Origin: Wagnerdoeblera intermedia
GTDB taxonomy: Bacteria; Pseudomonadota; Alphaproteobacteria; Rhodobacterales; Rhodobacteraceae
Reading direction: 5' to 3' (one strand)
Length of the DNA stretch: 64,000 nucleotides
Assembly: GCF_042647465.1 (NCBI RefSeq)
Contig: NZ_JBHRVN010000004.1
This document shows, piece by piece, positions 26,205-34,551 of this stretch. The position numbers and the translations under genes were made by a program. The notes beneath the pieces were generated by a model. That model made no database searches. It was given only the letters and a program-made list of their open reading frames with translations, and was not told the origin of the DNA. Position 1 is the stretch's first letter; each line of letters opens with the position of its first letter.

Positions 26205-26245
26205 GACCCGCTGCCTCTCCTCCCGGGCAGCGGGTCTGTTGGTTT
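26205..26245 (+). terminator. Terminator-like hairpin in the prfC upstream region
   Basis: GACCCGCTGCC (26205-26215) pairs perfectly with GGCAGCGGGTC (26226-26236) around a 10-base loop, followed by TGTTGGTTT. It lies about 100 bases before prfC and after no known gene, so it may end a small RNA or attenuate prfC. Confidence 0.5.
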
Positions 26246-26340
26246 AAAGCATGCGGCATGCCCTCGCCTCTCTCTTTTGCCGCGCAATGCCCCCGGCGAC
26301 CCCATAGACGCGGCGCTTTGAAAGCGGTAGAACGCGCGCC

Positions 26341-27939
26341 ATGCTGGACAATGCCCCCAAACTTCCGCCCGAAATCGCCCGCCGCCGGACCTTCGCGATC
26401 ATCGCGCACCCCGACGCCGGGAAAACCACGCTGACTGAAAAGTTCCTGCTGTTCGGGGGCGCCATTCAGATGGCCGGTCAGGTCCGCGCCAAAGGCGAGG
26501 CCCGCCGCACGCGCTCAGACTTTCTGAAGATGGAACAGGACCGCGGGATCTCGGTCTCGGCCTCGGCCATGTCTTTTGAATATAAAGAGTTCCGCTTCAA
26601 CCTGGTCGACACTCCCGGCCACAGCGACTTCTCGGAAGACACCTACCGCACCCTGACGGCAGTGGATGCGGCGATCATGGTGATCGACGGCGCGAAGGGC
26701 GTGGAAAGCCAGACCCGCAAGCTCTTTGAGGTCTGCCGTCTGCGCGATCTGCCGATCCTGACCTTCTGTAACAAGATGGACCGCGAGAGCCGCGATACCT
26801 TTGATATCATCGATGAGATCCAGGAAAACCTGGCCATCGACGTGGCCCCCGCCTCCTGGCCGATCGGCTCGGGCAAAGATTTTCTCGGCGCCTATGACCT
26901 GCTGAACGACCGCCTTGAGATCATGGACCGGGCCGACCGCAACAAAGTGGCCGAGTCGGTGCAGATCAAAGGCCTCGACGACCCGAAGCTCGAAGAGCAT
27001 ATCCCCGCCGACCAGCTGGCCAAGCTGCGCGAAGAGATCGAGATGGCGCGCGAGCTGCTGCCCGCTTTTGATCGCGCCAGCTTCCTCAACGGATCCATGA
27101 CCCCGATCTGGTTCGGCTCGGCGATCAACTCGTTCGGCGTGAAAGAACTGATGGACGGCATCGGCACCTATGGCCCCGAGCCGCAGCCGCAAAAGGCAGC
27201 GGAACGCCCGGTGGATGCAGGTGAGCCCAAGGTCACCGGTTTTGTCTTCAAGGTCCAGGCCAATATGGATCCGAAACACCGCGACCGCGTGGCCTTCGTC
27301 CGCCTCGCTTCGGGCCATTTTGAGCGCGGCATGAAGATGCTCCACGTGCGCTCAAAAAAGCCGATGGCCGTCACCAACCCCGTGCTCTTCCTGGCCGCTG
27401 ACCGCGAACTCGCCGATGAAGCTTACGCGGGCGATATCATCGGCATCCCCAACCACGGCCAGCTGCGCATCGGCGATGCGCTGACCGAAGGCGAGACCCT
27501 GCGCTTCACCGGCATCCCGAGCTTTGCGCCGGAACTGCTGCAATCGGTCCGCGCAACGGACCCGATGAAGGCCAAACATCTCGAGAAAGCGCTGATGCAA
27601 TTCGCCGAAGAGGGCGCCGCCAAGGTCTTCAAACCGATGATCGGCTCGGGCTTTATCGTCGGCGTCGTGGGGGCCCTGCAGTTCGAGGTGCTGGCAAGCC
27701 GCATCGAGCTGGAATACGGCATCCCCGTGCGCTTTGAAGGCTCAGCCTTCAGCTCGGCCCGCTGGATTTCCGGCGATGAGGCCGAGATCGAGAAACTGGT
27801 AAACGTCAACAAGCAGCATATCGGCACCGATAATGACGGCGATCTGGTCTTCCTGACCCGCCTGCAATGGGACATCGACCGGGTGGTGCGTGACTATCCG
27901 GGCGTAAAACTCACCGCCACCAAGGAACTGATGGTATGA
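26341..27939 (+). CDS. prfC: Peptide chain release factor 3
   Basis: RF3 is a translational GTPase that ejects RF1/RF2 after peptide release. The 532-residue protein has G1 AHPDAGKTTLTEK, the switch region GARGISVSAS-type (QDRGISVSASAMSFEY), G3 VDTPGHSDFSEDTYRTL and G4 FCNKMDRE, all RF3-specific in form. Domain II/III motifs such as GAVGALQFEVLASRIELEYG-like GVVGALQFEVLASRIELEYG follow. The start ATG at 26341 gives the expected N-terminus. The gene overlaps the next one by four bases (ATGA). Confidence 0.97.
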   Translation: MLDNAPKLPPEIARRRTFAIIAHPDAGKTTLTEKFLLFGGAIQMAGQVRAKGEARRTRSDFLKMEQDRGISVSASAMSFEYKEFRFNLVDTPGHSDFSEDTYRTLTAVDAAIMVIDGAKGVESQTRKLFEVCRLRDLPILTFCNKMDRESRDTFDIIDEIQENLAIDVAPASWPIGSGKDFLGAYDLLNDRLEIMDRADRNKVAESVQIKGLDDPKLEEHIPADQLAKLREEIEMARELLPAFDRASFLNGSMTPIWFGSAINSFGVKELMDGIGTYGPEPQPQKAAERPVDAGEPKVTGFVFKVQANMDPKHRDRVAFVRLASGHFERGMKMLHVRSKKPMAVTNPVLFLAADRELADEAYAGDIIGIPNHGQLRIGDALTEGETLRFTGIPSFAPELLQSVRATDPMKAKHLEKALMQFAEEGAAKVFKPMIGSGFIVGVVGALQFEVLASRIELEYGIPVRFEGSAFSSARWISGDEAEIEKLVNVNKQHIGTDNDGDLVFLTRLQWDIDRVVRDYPGVKLTATKELMV

Positions 27940-28412
27940 GCAGTGTGATCCCCAGAACTCTGGTTGCCACCGTTCTGGGGGTCGCGCCCGAAGCGCTGCC
28001 GCCGGGCGATCTGCCCGTCGGGCGCCTTGCCGCAAGGCTGCTCACCTTCCTCAGCGAAAGCTTCGCCTCTGAGGGCGCGAGCCCCCATCCGGAGGCCTGG
28101 ACCTTCGCCCTCTATGGCACCCTCGTCAGCGATCACCCGGAACTGGCCCTGGCCACGCTCCTTGAGATGACGGCTCAGATCACCCGGTTCGAGGAGGCAG
28201 AACTGATCGCCTCCGGCCCGCTCGATGAATTTCTCAACGCCGGATCCGCCCCGGCCCTGCTGCCCCGGATTGAGGCTGCGGCACAGGCCAGCCCGCGCTT
28301 TGCCTTCCTGCTCTCCGGCGTCAGCCCCGAAGGCTCCGCCGGCACCCCCTTCTGGAAGGCGATCCGCGCCCTTGGCGCGGCCGCACCCGAGCCCGACGAC
28401 CTTGAGGGCTGA
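27936..28412 (+). CDS. Uncharacterised protein coupled to prfC
   Basis: The 158-residue soluble protein starts at an ATGA overlap with the prfC stop, so it is co-translated. The N-terminal half is Leu/Ala-rich and helical. The C-terminal half contains EEAELIASGPLDEFLNAG and ARIEAAAQASPRFAFLL-like sequence, a pattern that recalls DUF6869 proteins (GPLExLL then RFxxLL); I cannot confirm this. No catalytic motif is visible. The following frameshifted gene may begin within its last codons. Confidence 0.65.
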   Translation: MSSVIPRTLVATVLGVAPEALPPGDLPVGRLAARLLTFLSESFASEGASPHPEAWTFALYGTLVSDHPELALATLLEMTAQITRFEEAELIASGPLDEFLNAGSAPALLPRIEAAAQASPRFAFLLSGVSPEGSAGTPFWKAIRALGAAAPEPDDLEG

Positions 28413-29054
28413 AAGCCCCTTCCCCCACCACATCGCGCCGGACGGCAGCTTCGCCTTTGAAGGCCCCGGCCGGTTTTAACCGGCAACCGTGGCATCCTGC
28501 ATGATGCGCAGGGCCGGGCGAGCACCGCCCGCTGGCGCCATAAGGCCTGGATCAGCTGCACCCTGAAGCTGCGGGCCGACCGCCCGAAGCTGCAGTTGAC
28601 CGCCCCCCGCCATTATACCCCGCTTTTCTTTGCCGATGAAGCCCTGGCCCTCGCCGCAGGACACCGCCCCTGCGCATTCTGCCGCCGGGAGGCCTGGCGC
28701 GATTTTCAAAGGGCCTGGGTCACGGCCACCGGCCTCTCCCAGCGCGCCCCGGAGATCGACAAGGCGTTGCACCGCGCCCGCCTCGACCGGGACCGCCGCC
28801 CTGCCACGCATATCGCTGACTGCGCCAGCCTTCCCGACCACAGCTTCATCCGCACGACAAAGGCTCCCGGCCGGCTTGAGGGCGCGGCCTTTCTGCCGCT
28901 GACGGCCCGGGGCTACGCTCCCGCTCTGCCGCGCCCGGAGGGTCCGGTCACCGTCCTCACCCCCCTCCCCCTCCTGCAGGTCCTGCGCGCGGGCTACCAC
29001 CCCGCCCTCACCCGCGATCAGGACCGCGCCTCCTGGCCCGACAGCCGCGGCTGA
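28402..29054 (+). pseudogene. Conserved Cys-containing protein gene, interrupted by a frameshift
   Basis: Two adjoining frames encode one recognisable protein. The upstream part reads ESPFPHHIAPDGSFAFEGPG, RF and then stops at TAA 28477-28479. The downstream part continues in another frame with TGNRGILHDAQGR, WISCTLKL and then HYTPLFFADEALALAAGHRP, CAFCRREAW. I recall a widespread uncharacterised family with GNRG, a HYTELFF-like motif and a CxxCRR pair in this order. A -1 shift, or one extra T in the TTTT run at 28474-28477, restores the frame. The downstream part alone could start only at TTG 28596 and would lose the GNRG motif. The start TTG 28402 is a guess. It could be a pseudogene, a sequencing error or a recoding event. 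Confidence 0.6.
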
Positions 29055-29069
29055 AGCCCTCCGGCGCCC

Positions 29070-29090
29070 TTTGGCTTTTTCCAAATACTC
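29070..29090. repeat. 21-base dispersed repeat, copy 1
   Basis: The 21 bases beginning TTTGGCTTTTTCCAAA are identical to 46082-46102. TTTGG and CCAAA are complementary around a T-rich centre. Both copies lie just downstream of plus-strand genes. Confidence 0.7.
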
Positions 29091-29147
29091 ATCTTCCCGC
29101 CCTCAGCCGGGAACCCCGGCCAGAGGCTCAATCCCTTCGAAGAGAAA

Positions 29148-29174
29148 ACCCCCGGCACCATCAGCGCCGGGGGT
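29148..29174 (-). terminator. Intrinsic terminator of aroG
   Basis: ACCCCCGGC (29148-29156) pairs with GCCGGGGGT (29166-29174). On the minus strand the stem is followed by TTTTCTCTT. It lies 27 bases after the aroG stop. Confidence 0.8.
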
Positions 29175-29200
29175 CTCAAATCTCAACCGTTTAAAAGCGC

Positions 29201-30571
29201 TCAGCCCGCAACAGCCCGCAGACGCTCACGCTGCGCCGAAAGCTCTTCTGCCACCAGGAAGGCCAGCTCCAGCGACTGCGAGGCATTGAGCCGCGGATCG
29301 CAGGCCGTGTGATAACGATCCGAGAGATCCTCATCACTCACAGCGCGCAGGCCTCCGGTGCATTCCGTGACATCCTGACCGGTCATCTCAAAATGCACAC
29401 CACCGGGGATCGAGCCTTCGGCGTTATGCACGGCGAAGAACTCCCGCACTTCGCGCAGCACGGAATCAAACGGACGGGTCTTATAGCCGCTCGCCGCTTT
29501 GATCGTATTGCCGTGCATCGGGTCACAGGACCAGACGACATTGGCGCCTTCTTCCTGAACCGCCCGCACCAGGCGCGGCAGGTGATCCCCCACCTTGCCC
29601 GCACCAAAACGCGCGATCAGCGTCAGACGACCCGGCTCATTCTCGGGGTTCAGCAGTCTGAGCAGCTTTTTCAGATCATCCGTGCTCATCGAGGGGCCGC
29701 ATTTCAGCCCGATCGGGTTCTGCACACCGCGGCAGAAATTCACATGCGCGCCGTCAACCTGACGGGTGCGGTCGCCGATCCAGATCATATGGCCCGACCC
29801 CGCCACCGGCAGGCCGGTAGTCGAATCGATCCGGCAGAGCGCTTCTTCATATTCCAGCAGCAGCGCCTCGTGGCTGGTGTAGAAGTCCACCGTCGAGAGC
29901 TGATGCACATTGCCGCCGTCCACACCGGCAGCGCGCATGAAATCAAGCGCATCAGAAATACGGTCCGAGAGCGCCTTATAGCGCTCAACCTTGTCGTATT
30001 CGGCAAAACCCAGCGTCCAGGAATGAACCCGGTGGATATCGGCATAACCGCCCATCGAAAAGGCGCGCAGAAGGTTCAGCGAGGCCGCGGCCTGGGTATA
30101 GGCCTGCAGCATCCGGTTCGGATCCGGACGGCGCGACTCCTCGGTCGCGTCGAACCCATTGATGATATCCCCGCGGTAGCTGGGGTATTCCACGCCGCCG
30201 ATCACCTCGGTCGGGGCCGAGCGGGGCTTGGCGAACTGTCCGGCCATGCGGCCGATCTTGATGACCGGGACCTTGGCGCCAAAGGTCAGAACCACCGCCA
30301 TCTGCAACAGCACCTTATAGGTGTCGCGGATGTTATCAGCCGAAAATTCCGAGAAGCTTTCGGCGCAGTCGCCGCCCTGCAACAGGAAGGCGCGTCCCGC
30401 ACCCGCTTCCGCCAGCTGTTTCTTCAGCTTCCGCGCTTCCCCTGCAAAAACCAGGGGGGGAAACTTTGCCAGCTGAGCCTCAACCGCGTGCAGCGCATCC
30501 TGATCCGGATAATCCGGCATCTGGATCCGCGGCATGTTGCGCCAGTCAGATTTGTTCCAGCCCAGGGTCAT
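29201..30571 (-). CDS. aroG: Class II 3-deoxy-7-phosphoheptulonate synthase
   Basis: DAHP synthase condenses PEP and erythrose 4-phosphate, the first step of the shikimate pathway. The 456-residue length and motifs are those of the plant-like class II enzymes: LLQGGDCAESFSEFSADNIRD, GRMAGQFAKPRS, the GNLxRVKCGPS-like GLKCGPSMSTDDL, WSCDPMHGNT and PGGVHFEMTGQDVTECTGG, which contain metal and PEP ligands. ATG 30571 gives MTLGWNKSDWRNMPRIQMPD, the normal family start. The gene stands alone with its own terminator. An ordinary class I enzyme is not in the window. Confidence 0.96.
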   Translation of the reverse strand: MTLGWNKSDWRNMPRIQMPDYPDQDALHAVEAQLAKFPPLVFAGEARKLKKQLAEAGAGRAFLLQGGDCAESFSEFSADNIRDTYKVLLQMAVVLTFGAKVPVIKIGRMAGQFAKPRSAPTEVIGGVEYPSYRGDIINGFDATEESRRPDPNRMLQAYTQAAASLNLLRAFSMGGYADIHRVHSWTLGFAEYDKVERYKALSDRISDALDFMRAAGVDGGNVHQLSTVDFYTSHEALLLEYEEALCRIDSTTGLPVAGSGHMIWIGDRTRQVDGAHVNFCRGVQNPIGLKCGPSMSTDDLKKLLRLLNPENEPGRLTLIARFGAGKVGDHLPRLVRAVQEEGANVVWSCDPMHGNTIKAASGYKTRPFDSVLREVREFFAVHNAEGSIPGGVHFEMTGQDVTECTGGLRAVSDEDLSDRYHTACDPRLNASQSLELAFLVAEELSAQRERLRAVAG

Positions 30572-30657
30572 GGGGTCTCTCCGTAAACGGCAGTTAATAC
30601 ATCGGATATAGGACGCAGACCTGCATCGCGCTACCCGTAATTGGCTTCAGCGATGAT

Positions 30658-31761
30658 TCAGCCGGGTTTGGCCTTCGGGCTGAGGCGGTAAAGCGCGCCC
30701 TGGCCCACCGACAAAAACCACAGACTGCCATCGGGGGCCTCGCGCAGATCGCGCACCCGCGCGGTCTGGGGCGCCCGCAACACCTCCCGGGCGAAGCCCG
30801 CGGCGGGGTCGATCCGCACGATATGGTCATCCTTGAGGCTTCCTGCCAGCAGGCTGCCCGTCCAGCCCGCAAAGCCCTCTCCCTTCAGCACCACGAGGCC
30901 TGAGGGCGCGACGGAAGGATCCCAATAGAGCGCGGGCTGCTCCATCCCCTCCGCGCGAGGCCCGATGCCGATCGCCGCGCCGTTGTAATTGCGGCCATAG
31001 CTGATGACCGGCCAGCCATAATTGGCGCCAGGCCTGATCAGATTGATCTCATCGCCGCCGCGCGCACCATGTTCACTGACCCAGAGCCGCCCCTGCGCAT
31101 CCAGGGCCGCGCCCTGGATATTGCGATGTCCCAGACTGAAGACCCCGGCAGGCAGACCCGGTGCAAGCTCCAGCGGCTGGCCCTCCCGCGAAAGCGCCAT
31201 GACCTTGCCATGGGAGATCTCCGGATCCTGCGCCTCGGTGCCGCCCGGCCCGGTCCCGCGATCGCCAAGACCGATCAGCAGATGTCCCTGCGGACTTTCC
31301 ACCATCCGCGCCCCGAAATGGCGTACGCCCGGGGCGCTGTCCCCCGACCAGAGCGCTTTGAACCCGCTCAGCGCCGGTCCCCCCGGCTCAAGACGGCCGC
31401 GGCCGAGGGTGGTGGCCGATCCCCCGGGTGTTTTGGCGGCATAGAGCACATAGATTTCCCGGCTGCGGGCGAAATCTTTGGGAATCAGCAGATCGAGAAG
31501 TCCGCCCTGCCCGCCCTGCGCCGTCTCAGGCACACCCCCGAGCGCGCTCAGCCGCCCCTCTGCCAGCCGCAGGAGCCGCCCGCCCCGCTCAGTGATCAGC
31601 CCGCCCTCACCTTCGGGCAGAAAGCCGAAGGCCCAGGGCTCAGTCAGGCCATCGGTGATGCGCTCAATGCTCAGCTCCCCCGCCGAGGAGGGCAGCGCCC
31701 GCGCCAGGGGGGCGGTTGCAACCACCGCAAGACAGGCAAAAGCCAAAAGACGCAGCATCAC
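30658..31761 (-). CDS. Exported PQQ-type soluble sugar dehydrogenase
   Basis: The 367-residue protein has a signal peptide (MMLRLLAFACLAVVATAPLA with cleavage after ARA or nearby) and the six-bladed propeller pattern of soluble aldose sugar dehydrogenases (YliI/Asd type). Evidence includes LTEPWAFGFLPEG at the start, GQGGLLDL, HFGARMVESPQGHLLIGLGD, FSLGHRNIQGAALDAQGRLWVSEHG, GGDEINLI and ANYGWPVISYG. It probably oxidises sugars in the periplasm with PQQ bound at the HR/EHG residues. No PQQ synthesis genes are nearby. It lies 18 bases downstream of the DUF805 gene on the same strand. Confidence 0.88.
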   Translation of the reverse strand: MMLRLLAFACLAVVATAPLARALPSSAGELSIERITDGLTEPWAFGFLPEGEGGLITERGGRLLRLAEGRLSALGGVPETAQGGQGGLLDLLIPKDFARSREIYVLYAAKTPGGSATTLGRGRLEPGGPALSGFKALWSGDSAPGVRHFGARMVESPQGHLLIGLGDRGTGPGGTEAQDPEISHGKVMALSREGQPLELAPGLPAGVFSLGHRNIQGAALDAQGRLWVSEHGARGGDEINLIRPGANYGWPVISYGRNYNGAAIGIGPRAEGMEQPALYWDPSVAPSGLVVLKGEGFAGWTGSLLAGSLKDDHIVRIDPAAGFAREVLRAPQTARVRDLREAPDGSLWFLSVGQGALYRLSPKAKPG

Positions 31762-31779
31762 CGAAGATCCCTTCTACCG

Positions 31780-32154
31780 TCAGAGTTTCGCCAGCGGCGG
31801 CACCGGCTTACCGAAGGCATTTTTCTTTGGATCAGAGGGCTTAGCCAGCCAGGCGACCAGCAGGAGTGCCCCGAAGACCGGCACCAGAACCACCAGCTGC
31901 CACCAGCCCGAACGCCCGGTGTCATGAAGCCGCCGCGCCCCGGTTGAGGCAAGCGGCGCCACGGTCAGAAGCGCCCAGACATCGGCCATGCCAAAGCGGT
32001 AATCCCCGCCCTGAAAGGCCACATCCAGCCCGATCAGCGCTGCGGCCACCAGAACGCAGAAAAGGAGAAACCACCAGTATTCCCCCCGCCCCGCGCGTCC
32101 CTGATACTCCGCGATCCCGTTCAGAGCCCGCGCCGTGGCCTTCACAATCTTCAT
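31780..32154 (-). CDS. DUF805 family membrane protein
   Basis: The 124-residue protein has the DUF805 layout: an amphipathic start with YQGRAGRGEYWWFLLF, three hydrophobic helices, and the conserved ARRLHDTGRSGWWQLVVLVPVFGALLLVAWLAKPS segment. The family is a small inner-membrane protein of unknown function, sometimes next to stress or phage genes. It is just upstream of the sugar dehydrogenase gene and may be co-transcribed. The ATG at 32154 follows GGAGGACGGGA. Confidence 0.88.
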   Translation of the reverse strand: MKIVKATARALNGIAEYQGRAGRGEYWWFLLFCVLVAAALIGLDVAFQGGDYRFGMADVWALLTVAPLASTGARRLHDTGRSGWWQLVVLVPVFGALLLVAWLAKPSDPKKNAFGKPVPPLAKL

Positions 32155-32465
32155 TCCCGTCCTCCTCGCCCATGCTCCGGGGACGCGCCCCTGCCGCTTT
32201 CTGCTGCAGATAAAAGGTTAATACTTCTTCGATCTTTGACGCAAACACCGATGCAGGCGGCTGCCGTAACGCGGGGGCTATCCAGAGGGGTTTTTGTCAG
32301 TTAGCAATTTCGTCAGGGCCTTTTTTCTGCCCCTTCGGCGTCAGCCGGATCCTGACCGTGCCGTCGCAGTGTTGCGCGACGGGGCGTTTAATGGCTGTCA
32401 GGGCCGGAGCGGGCACAAGATCCGCAAATCAGGGGGGCAAAGCCCTCCGAAACAGGGAGAATGTT
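32155..32465. other. Divergent intergenic region before livJ
   Basis: These 311 bases lie between the divergent DUF805 and livJ genes and must hold both promoters. There are T-rich patches (for example around 32291-32332) but no pair of -35/-10 boxes with convincing spacing. A GGGAGAATGTT ribosome site precedes livJ. No riboswitch or RNA gene is recognised. Confidence 0.5.
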
Positions 32466-33653
32466 ATGAAAAGACTGCTGCTTGCCACCACCGCCGTCTT
32501 CGCTCTGGGCACGGCTGCCCAGGCGGGTGAGGTGATTCCGATGGGCATTTCGATCGGCTATACCGGCCCGCTGGAATCCATGGCGCCGGGCATGACCGCT
32601 GCGGCGGAAATGGCCTTCAAAGAGGTGAGCGATTCCGGCCTGCTGCTCGACGGCTCGACCATCACCACGCATAAAGCCGATACCACCTGCATCGACGCCG
32701 CCGCAGCCACCGCCGCCATGGAGCGGATCGTGACCTCGGACAAAGTGCGCGGCATCGTCGGCGGCATGTGCTCGGGCGAGACCACGGCCACGCTGCAAAA
32801 CGTCGCCATGCCGAACGGCGTTGTGATGATCGCGCCCTCGGCCACCTCGCCGGCGCTTTCGACCATTGAGGCCAATGACCTTTTCTACCGCACCTCGCCT
32901 TCGGACGCGCGTCAGGGCGTTGTGATGGCCGAAGTGCTGCAGGAGCGCGGCTTTAAAACCGTCGCCGTGACCTATACCAACAACGACTACGGCAAGGGTC
33001 TGGCAGATGCCTTCCAGGCCGCCTTTGAAGCCATCGGCGGTAAGGTCACCATCAACGCCCCCCACGAAGACGGCAAAGCCGACTACAGCGCGGAAGTCGG
33101 TGCTCTGGCGGCAGCGGGCGGCGATCTGCTGGTGCTGGCGGGCTATGTCGACCAGGGCGGCTCGGGGATCATTCGCGGCTCGCTCGATTCGGGTGCTTTT
33201 GATAAATTCCTCTTCCCCGATGGCATGGTCGGCACCCCGCTGGAGACCAACTTCGGCACCCAGATCGACGGCTCTTTCGGCACCAACCCTGCCTCGGAAG
33301 GCGAAGGCCGCGATAAGTTCATGGAACTGGCCAAAGCCGCAGGCTTTGACGGCAACTCGGCATTCGCTGCTGAAAGCTATGACGCCGCAGCCCTGATGAT
33401 GCTGGCCATGGCGAAAGCCAAATCCAGTGATCCGGCGGTCTACAAGAAAGAGATCCTCAATATCGCCAATGGCGAAGGCGAGAAAATCTATCCCGGCGAG
33501 CTGGCCAAGGCGCTGGAAATCCTGAACAATGGTGGCACCGTTGATTATGAGGGCGCGACCTCGGTCACCTTCGTGAACGGCCGCGAAAGCGCTGGCAGCT
33601 ACCGCGAAACCGAGATGAAAGACGGCAAACTCACCGTGGTGAAATACCGCTGA
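32466..33653 (+). CDS. livJ: Branched-chain amino acid-type ABC transporter, periplasmic binding protein
   Basis: The 395-residue protein has a signal peptide MKRLLLATTAVFALGTAAQA and the Leu/Ile/Val-binding (Peripla_BP_6) fold: ISIGYTGPLESMAPGMTAAAEMAFKEV, MERIVTSDKVRGIVGGMCSGETTA, APSATSPALSTI, VAVTYTNNDYGKGLADAFQ and FAAESYDAAALMMLAMAKA. It delivers the ligand to the LivHM permease encoded downstream. The ligand could be branched-chain amino acids or a related compound such as amides or urea. ATG 32466 is preceded by AGGGAG; an earlier in-frame start at 32358 is not needed. A strong hairpin follows the gene. Confidence 0.9.
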   Translation: MKRLLLATTAVFALGTAAQAGEVIPMGISIGYTGPLESMAPGMTAAAEMAFKEVSDSGLLLDGSTITTHKADTTCIDAAAATAAMERIVTSDKVRGIVGGMCSGETTATLQNVAMPNGVVMIAPSATSPALSTIEANDLFYRTSPSDARQGVVMAEVLQERGFKTVAVTYTNNDYGKGLADAFQAAFEAIGGKVTINAPHEDGKADYSAEVGALAAAGGDLLVLAGYVDQGGSGIIRGSLDSGAFDKFLFPDGMVGTPLETNFGTQIDGSFGTNPASEGEGRDKFMELAKAAGFDGNSAFAAESYDAAALMMLAMAKAKSSDPAVYKKEILNIANGEGEKIYPGELAKALEILNNGGTVDYEGATSVTFVNGRESAGSYRETEMKDGKLTVVKYR

Positions 33654-33660
33654 TCTGAGC

Positions 33661-33697
33661 GGACTGCCTGCGGAACAGACCGCGGGCAGTCCCTTCT
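33661..33697 (+). promoter_or_regulatory. Intercistronic hairpin between livJ and livG
   Basis: A 13-base stem with one G-T pair joins 33661-33673 and 33680-33692 around AACAGA, followed by CTTCT. It starts eight bases after the livJ stop. It could be a partial terminator or an mRNA-stabilising hairpin that lets the binding protein be made in excess over the permease. Confidence 0.6.
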
Positions 33698-33759
33698 CAA
33701 AGACCCAGAAGAAAACGCGGCCGGCCCTTTGCAGGCACGGCCCGCACGGGGAGCTGCAA

Positions 33760-34551
33760 ATGATTGTCGTGGAGAATCTCCACCGACATTTCGGCGGATT
33801 TCACGCCGTTGACGGTGCATCACTGACCATCGAAACCGGATCCATCACCGGGCTGATCGGCCCGAACGGAGCCGGAAAAACCACCCTTTTCAACGTCATC
33901 GCCGGACGGCTGCCGCCCACCTCGGGTCGCGTCACCATGGCAGGCGAGGATATTTCAGGCCTGCCGCCGCATGTGCTGTTTCACAAAGGCCTGCTCAGAA
34001 CCTTTCAGATCGCCCATGAATTCGGCTCGATGACGGTGCGCGAGAACCTGATGATGGTGCCGCCGGGCCAGTCCGGTGAGACGCTGTGGAACACCTGGTT
34101 CGGGCGCAAACGCATCGCCGGGGAAGAGCGGGCTTTGCGCGCAAAGGCCGATGAGGTGCTGGAATTTCTGACCATCTCGCATCTGGCGGACCAGAAAGCG
34201 AGCCAGATCTCGGGCGGGCAGAAAAAGCTGGTTGAGCTTGGCCGCACCATGATGGTCGACGCCAAAATCGTCTTTCTCGATGAAGTGGGCGCGGGCGTGA
34301 ACCGCACGCTTCTCAACACCATCGGCGATGCCATCCTCCGGCTGAACCGCGAGCGCGGCTATACCTTCTGCGTCATTGAACATGACATGGATTTCATCGC
34401 CCGGCTCTGTAACCCGGTGATCGTGATGGCAGAGGGCAAGGTTCTCGCCCAGGGCACCGTCGATGAGGTCAAAAACGACGAGCGCGTGATCGAGGCCTAT
34501 CTCGGCACGGGCCTGAAAAACAAAGTTAAAGATGAGGCCGCCCATGGCTGA
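33760..34551 (+). CDS. livG: Branched-chain amino acid-type ABC transporter, ATPase LivG
   Basis: A 263-residue ABC ATPase of the LivG/BPD_transp_C type. Walker A is GPNGAGKTT, the signature is SGGQKKLVELGRTMM and Walker B is IVFLDEVGAGVN with the catalytic Glu kept. The C-terminal VLAQGTVDEVKNDERVIEAYLG is typical of LivG. It lies 106 bases after livJ and overlaps livF, so the ATPase pair is translated together. It energises the LivHM channel at the cytoplasmic face. Confidence 0.92.
   Translation: MIVVENLHRHFGGFHAVDGASLTIETGSITGLIGPNGAGKTTLFNVIAGRLPPTSGRVTMAGEDISGLPPHVLFHKGLLRTFQIAHEFGSMTVRENLMMVPPGQSGETLWNTWFGRKRIAGEERALRAKADEVLEFLTISHLADQKASQISGGQKKLVELGRTMMVDAKIVFLDEVGAGVNRTLLNTIGDAILRLNRERGYTFCVIEHDMDFIARLCNPVIVMAEGKVLAQGTVDEVKNDERVIEAYLGTGLKNKVKDEAAHG

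Larger units (their letters stand above)
25528..26340. other. Long intergenic region upstream of prfC
   Basis: The 813 bases hold no convincing gene. Visible items are an A+T-rich patch at about 25845-25920, a 36-codon frame at 25987-26097 and a terminator-like hairpin at 26205-26236. The last 100 bases form the prfC leader. Sigma-70 boxes with good spacing are not obvious. A small RNA is possible but not supported by a recognised family; I looked for tRNA, 6S and SRP features and did not see them. Confidence 0.5.

Noticed and set aside
28476..29084. A 202-codon minus-strand ORF opposite the frameshifted gene
   Set aside because: Gly/Ala/Arg-rich composition and no motifs. The plus-strand frames carry recognisable conserved blocks.
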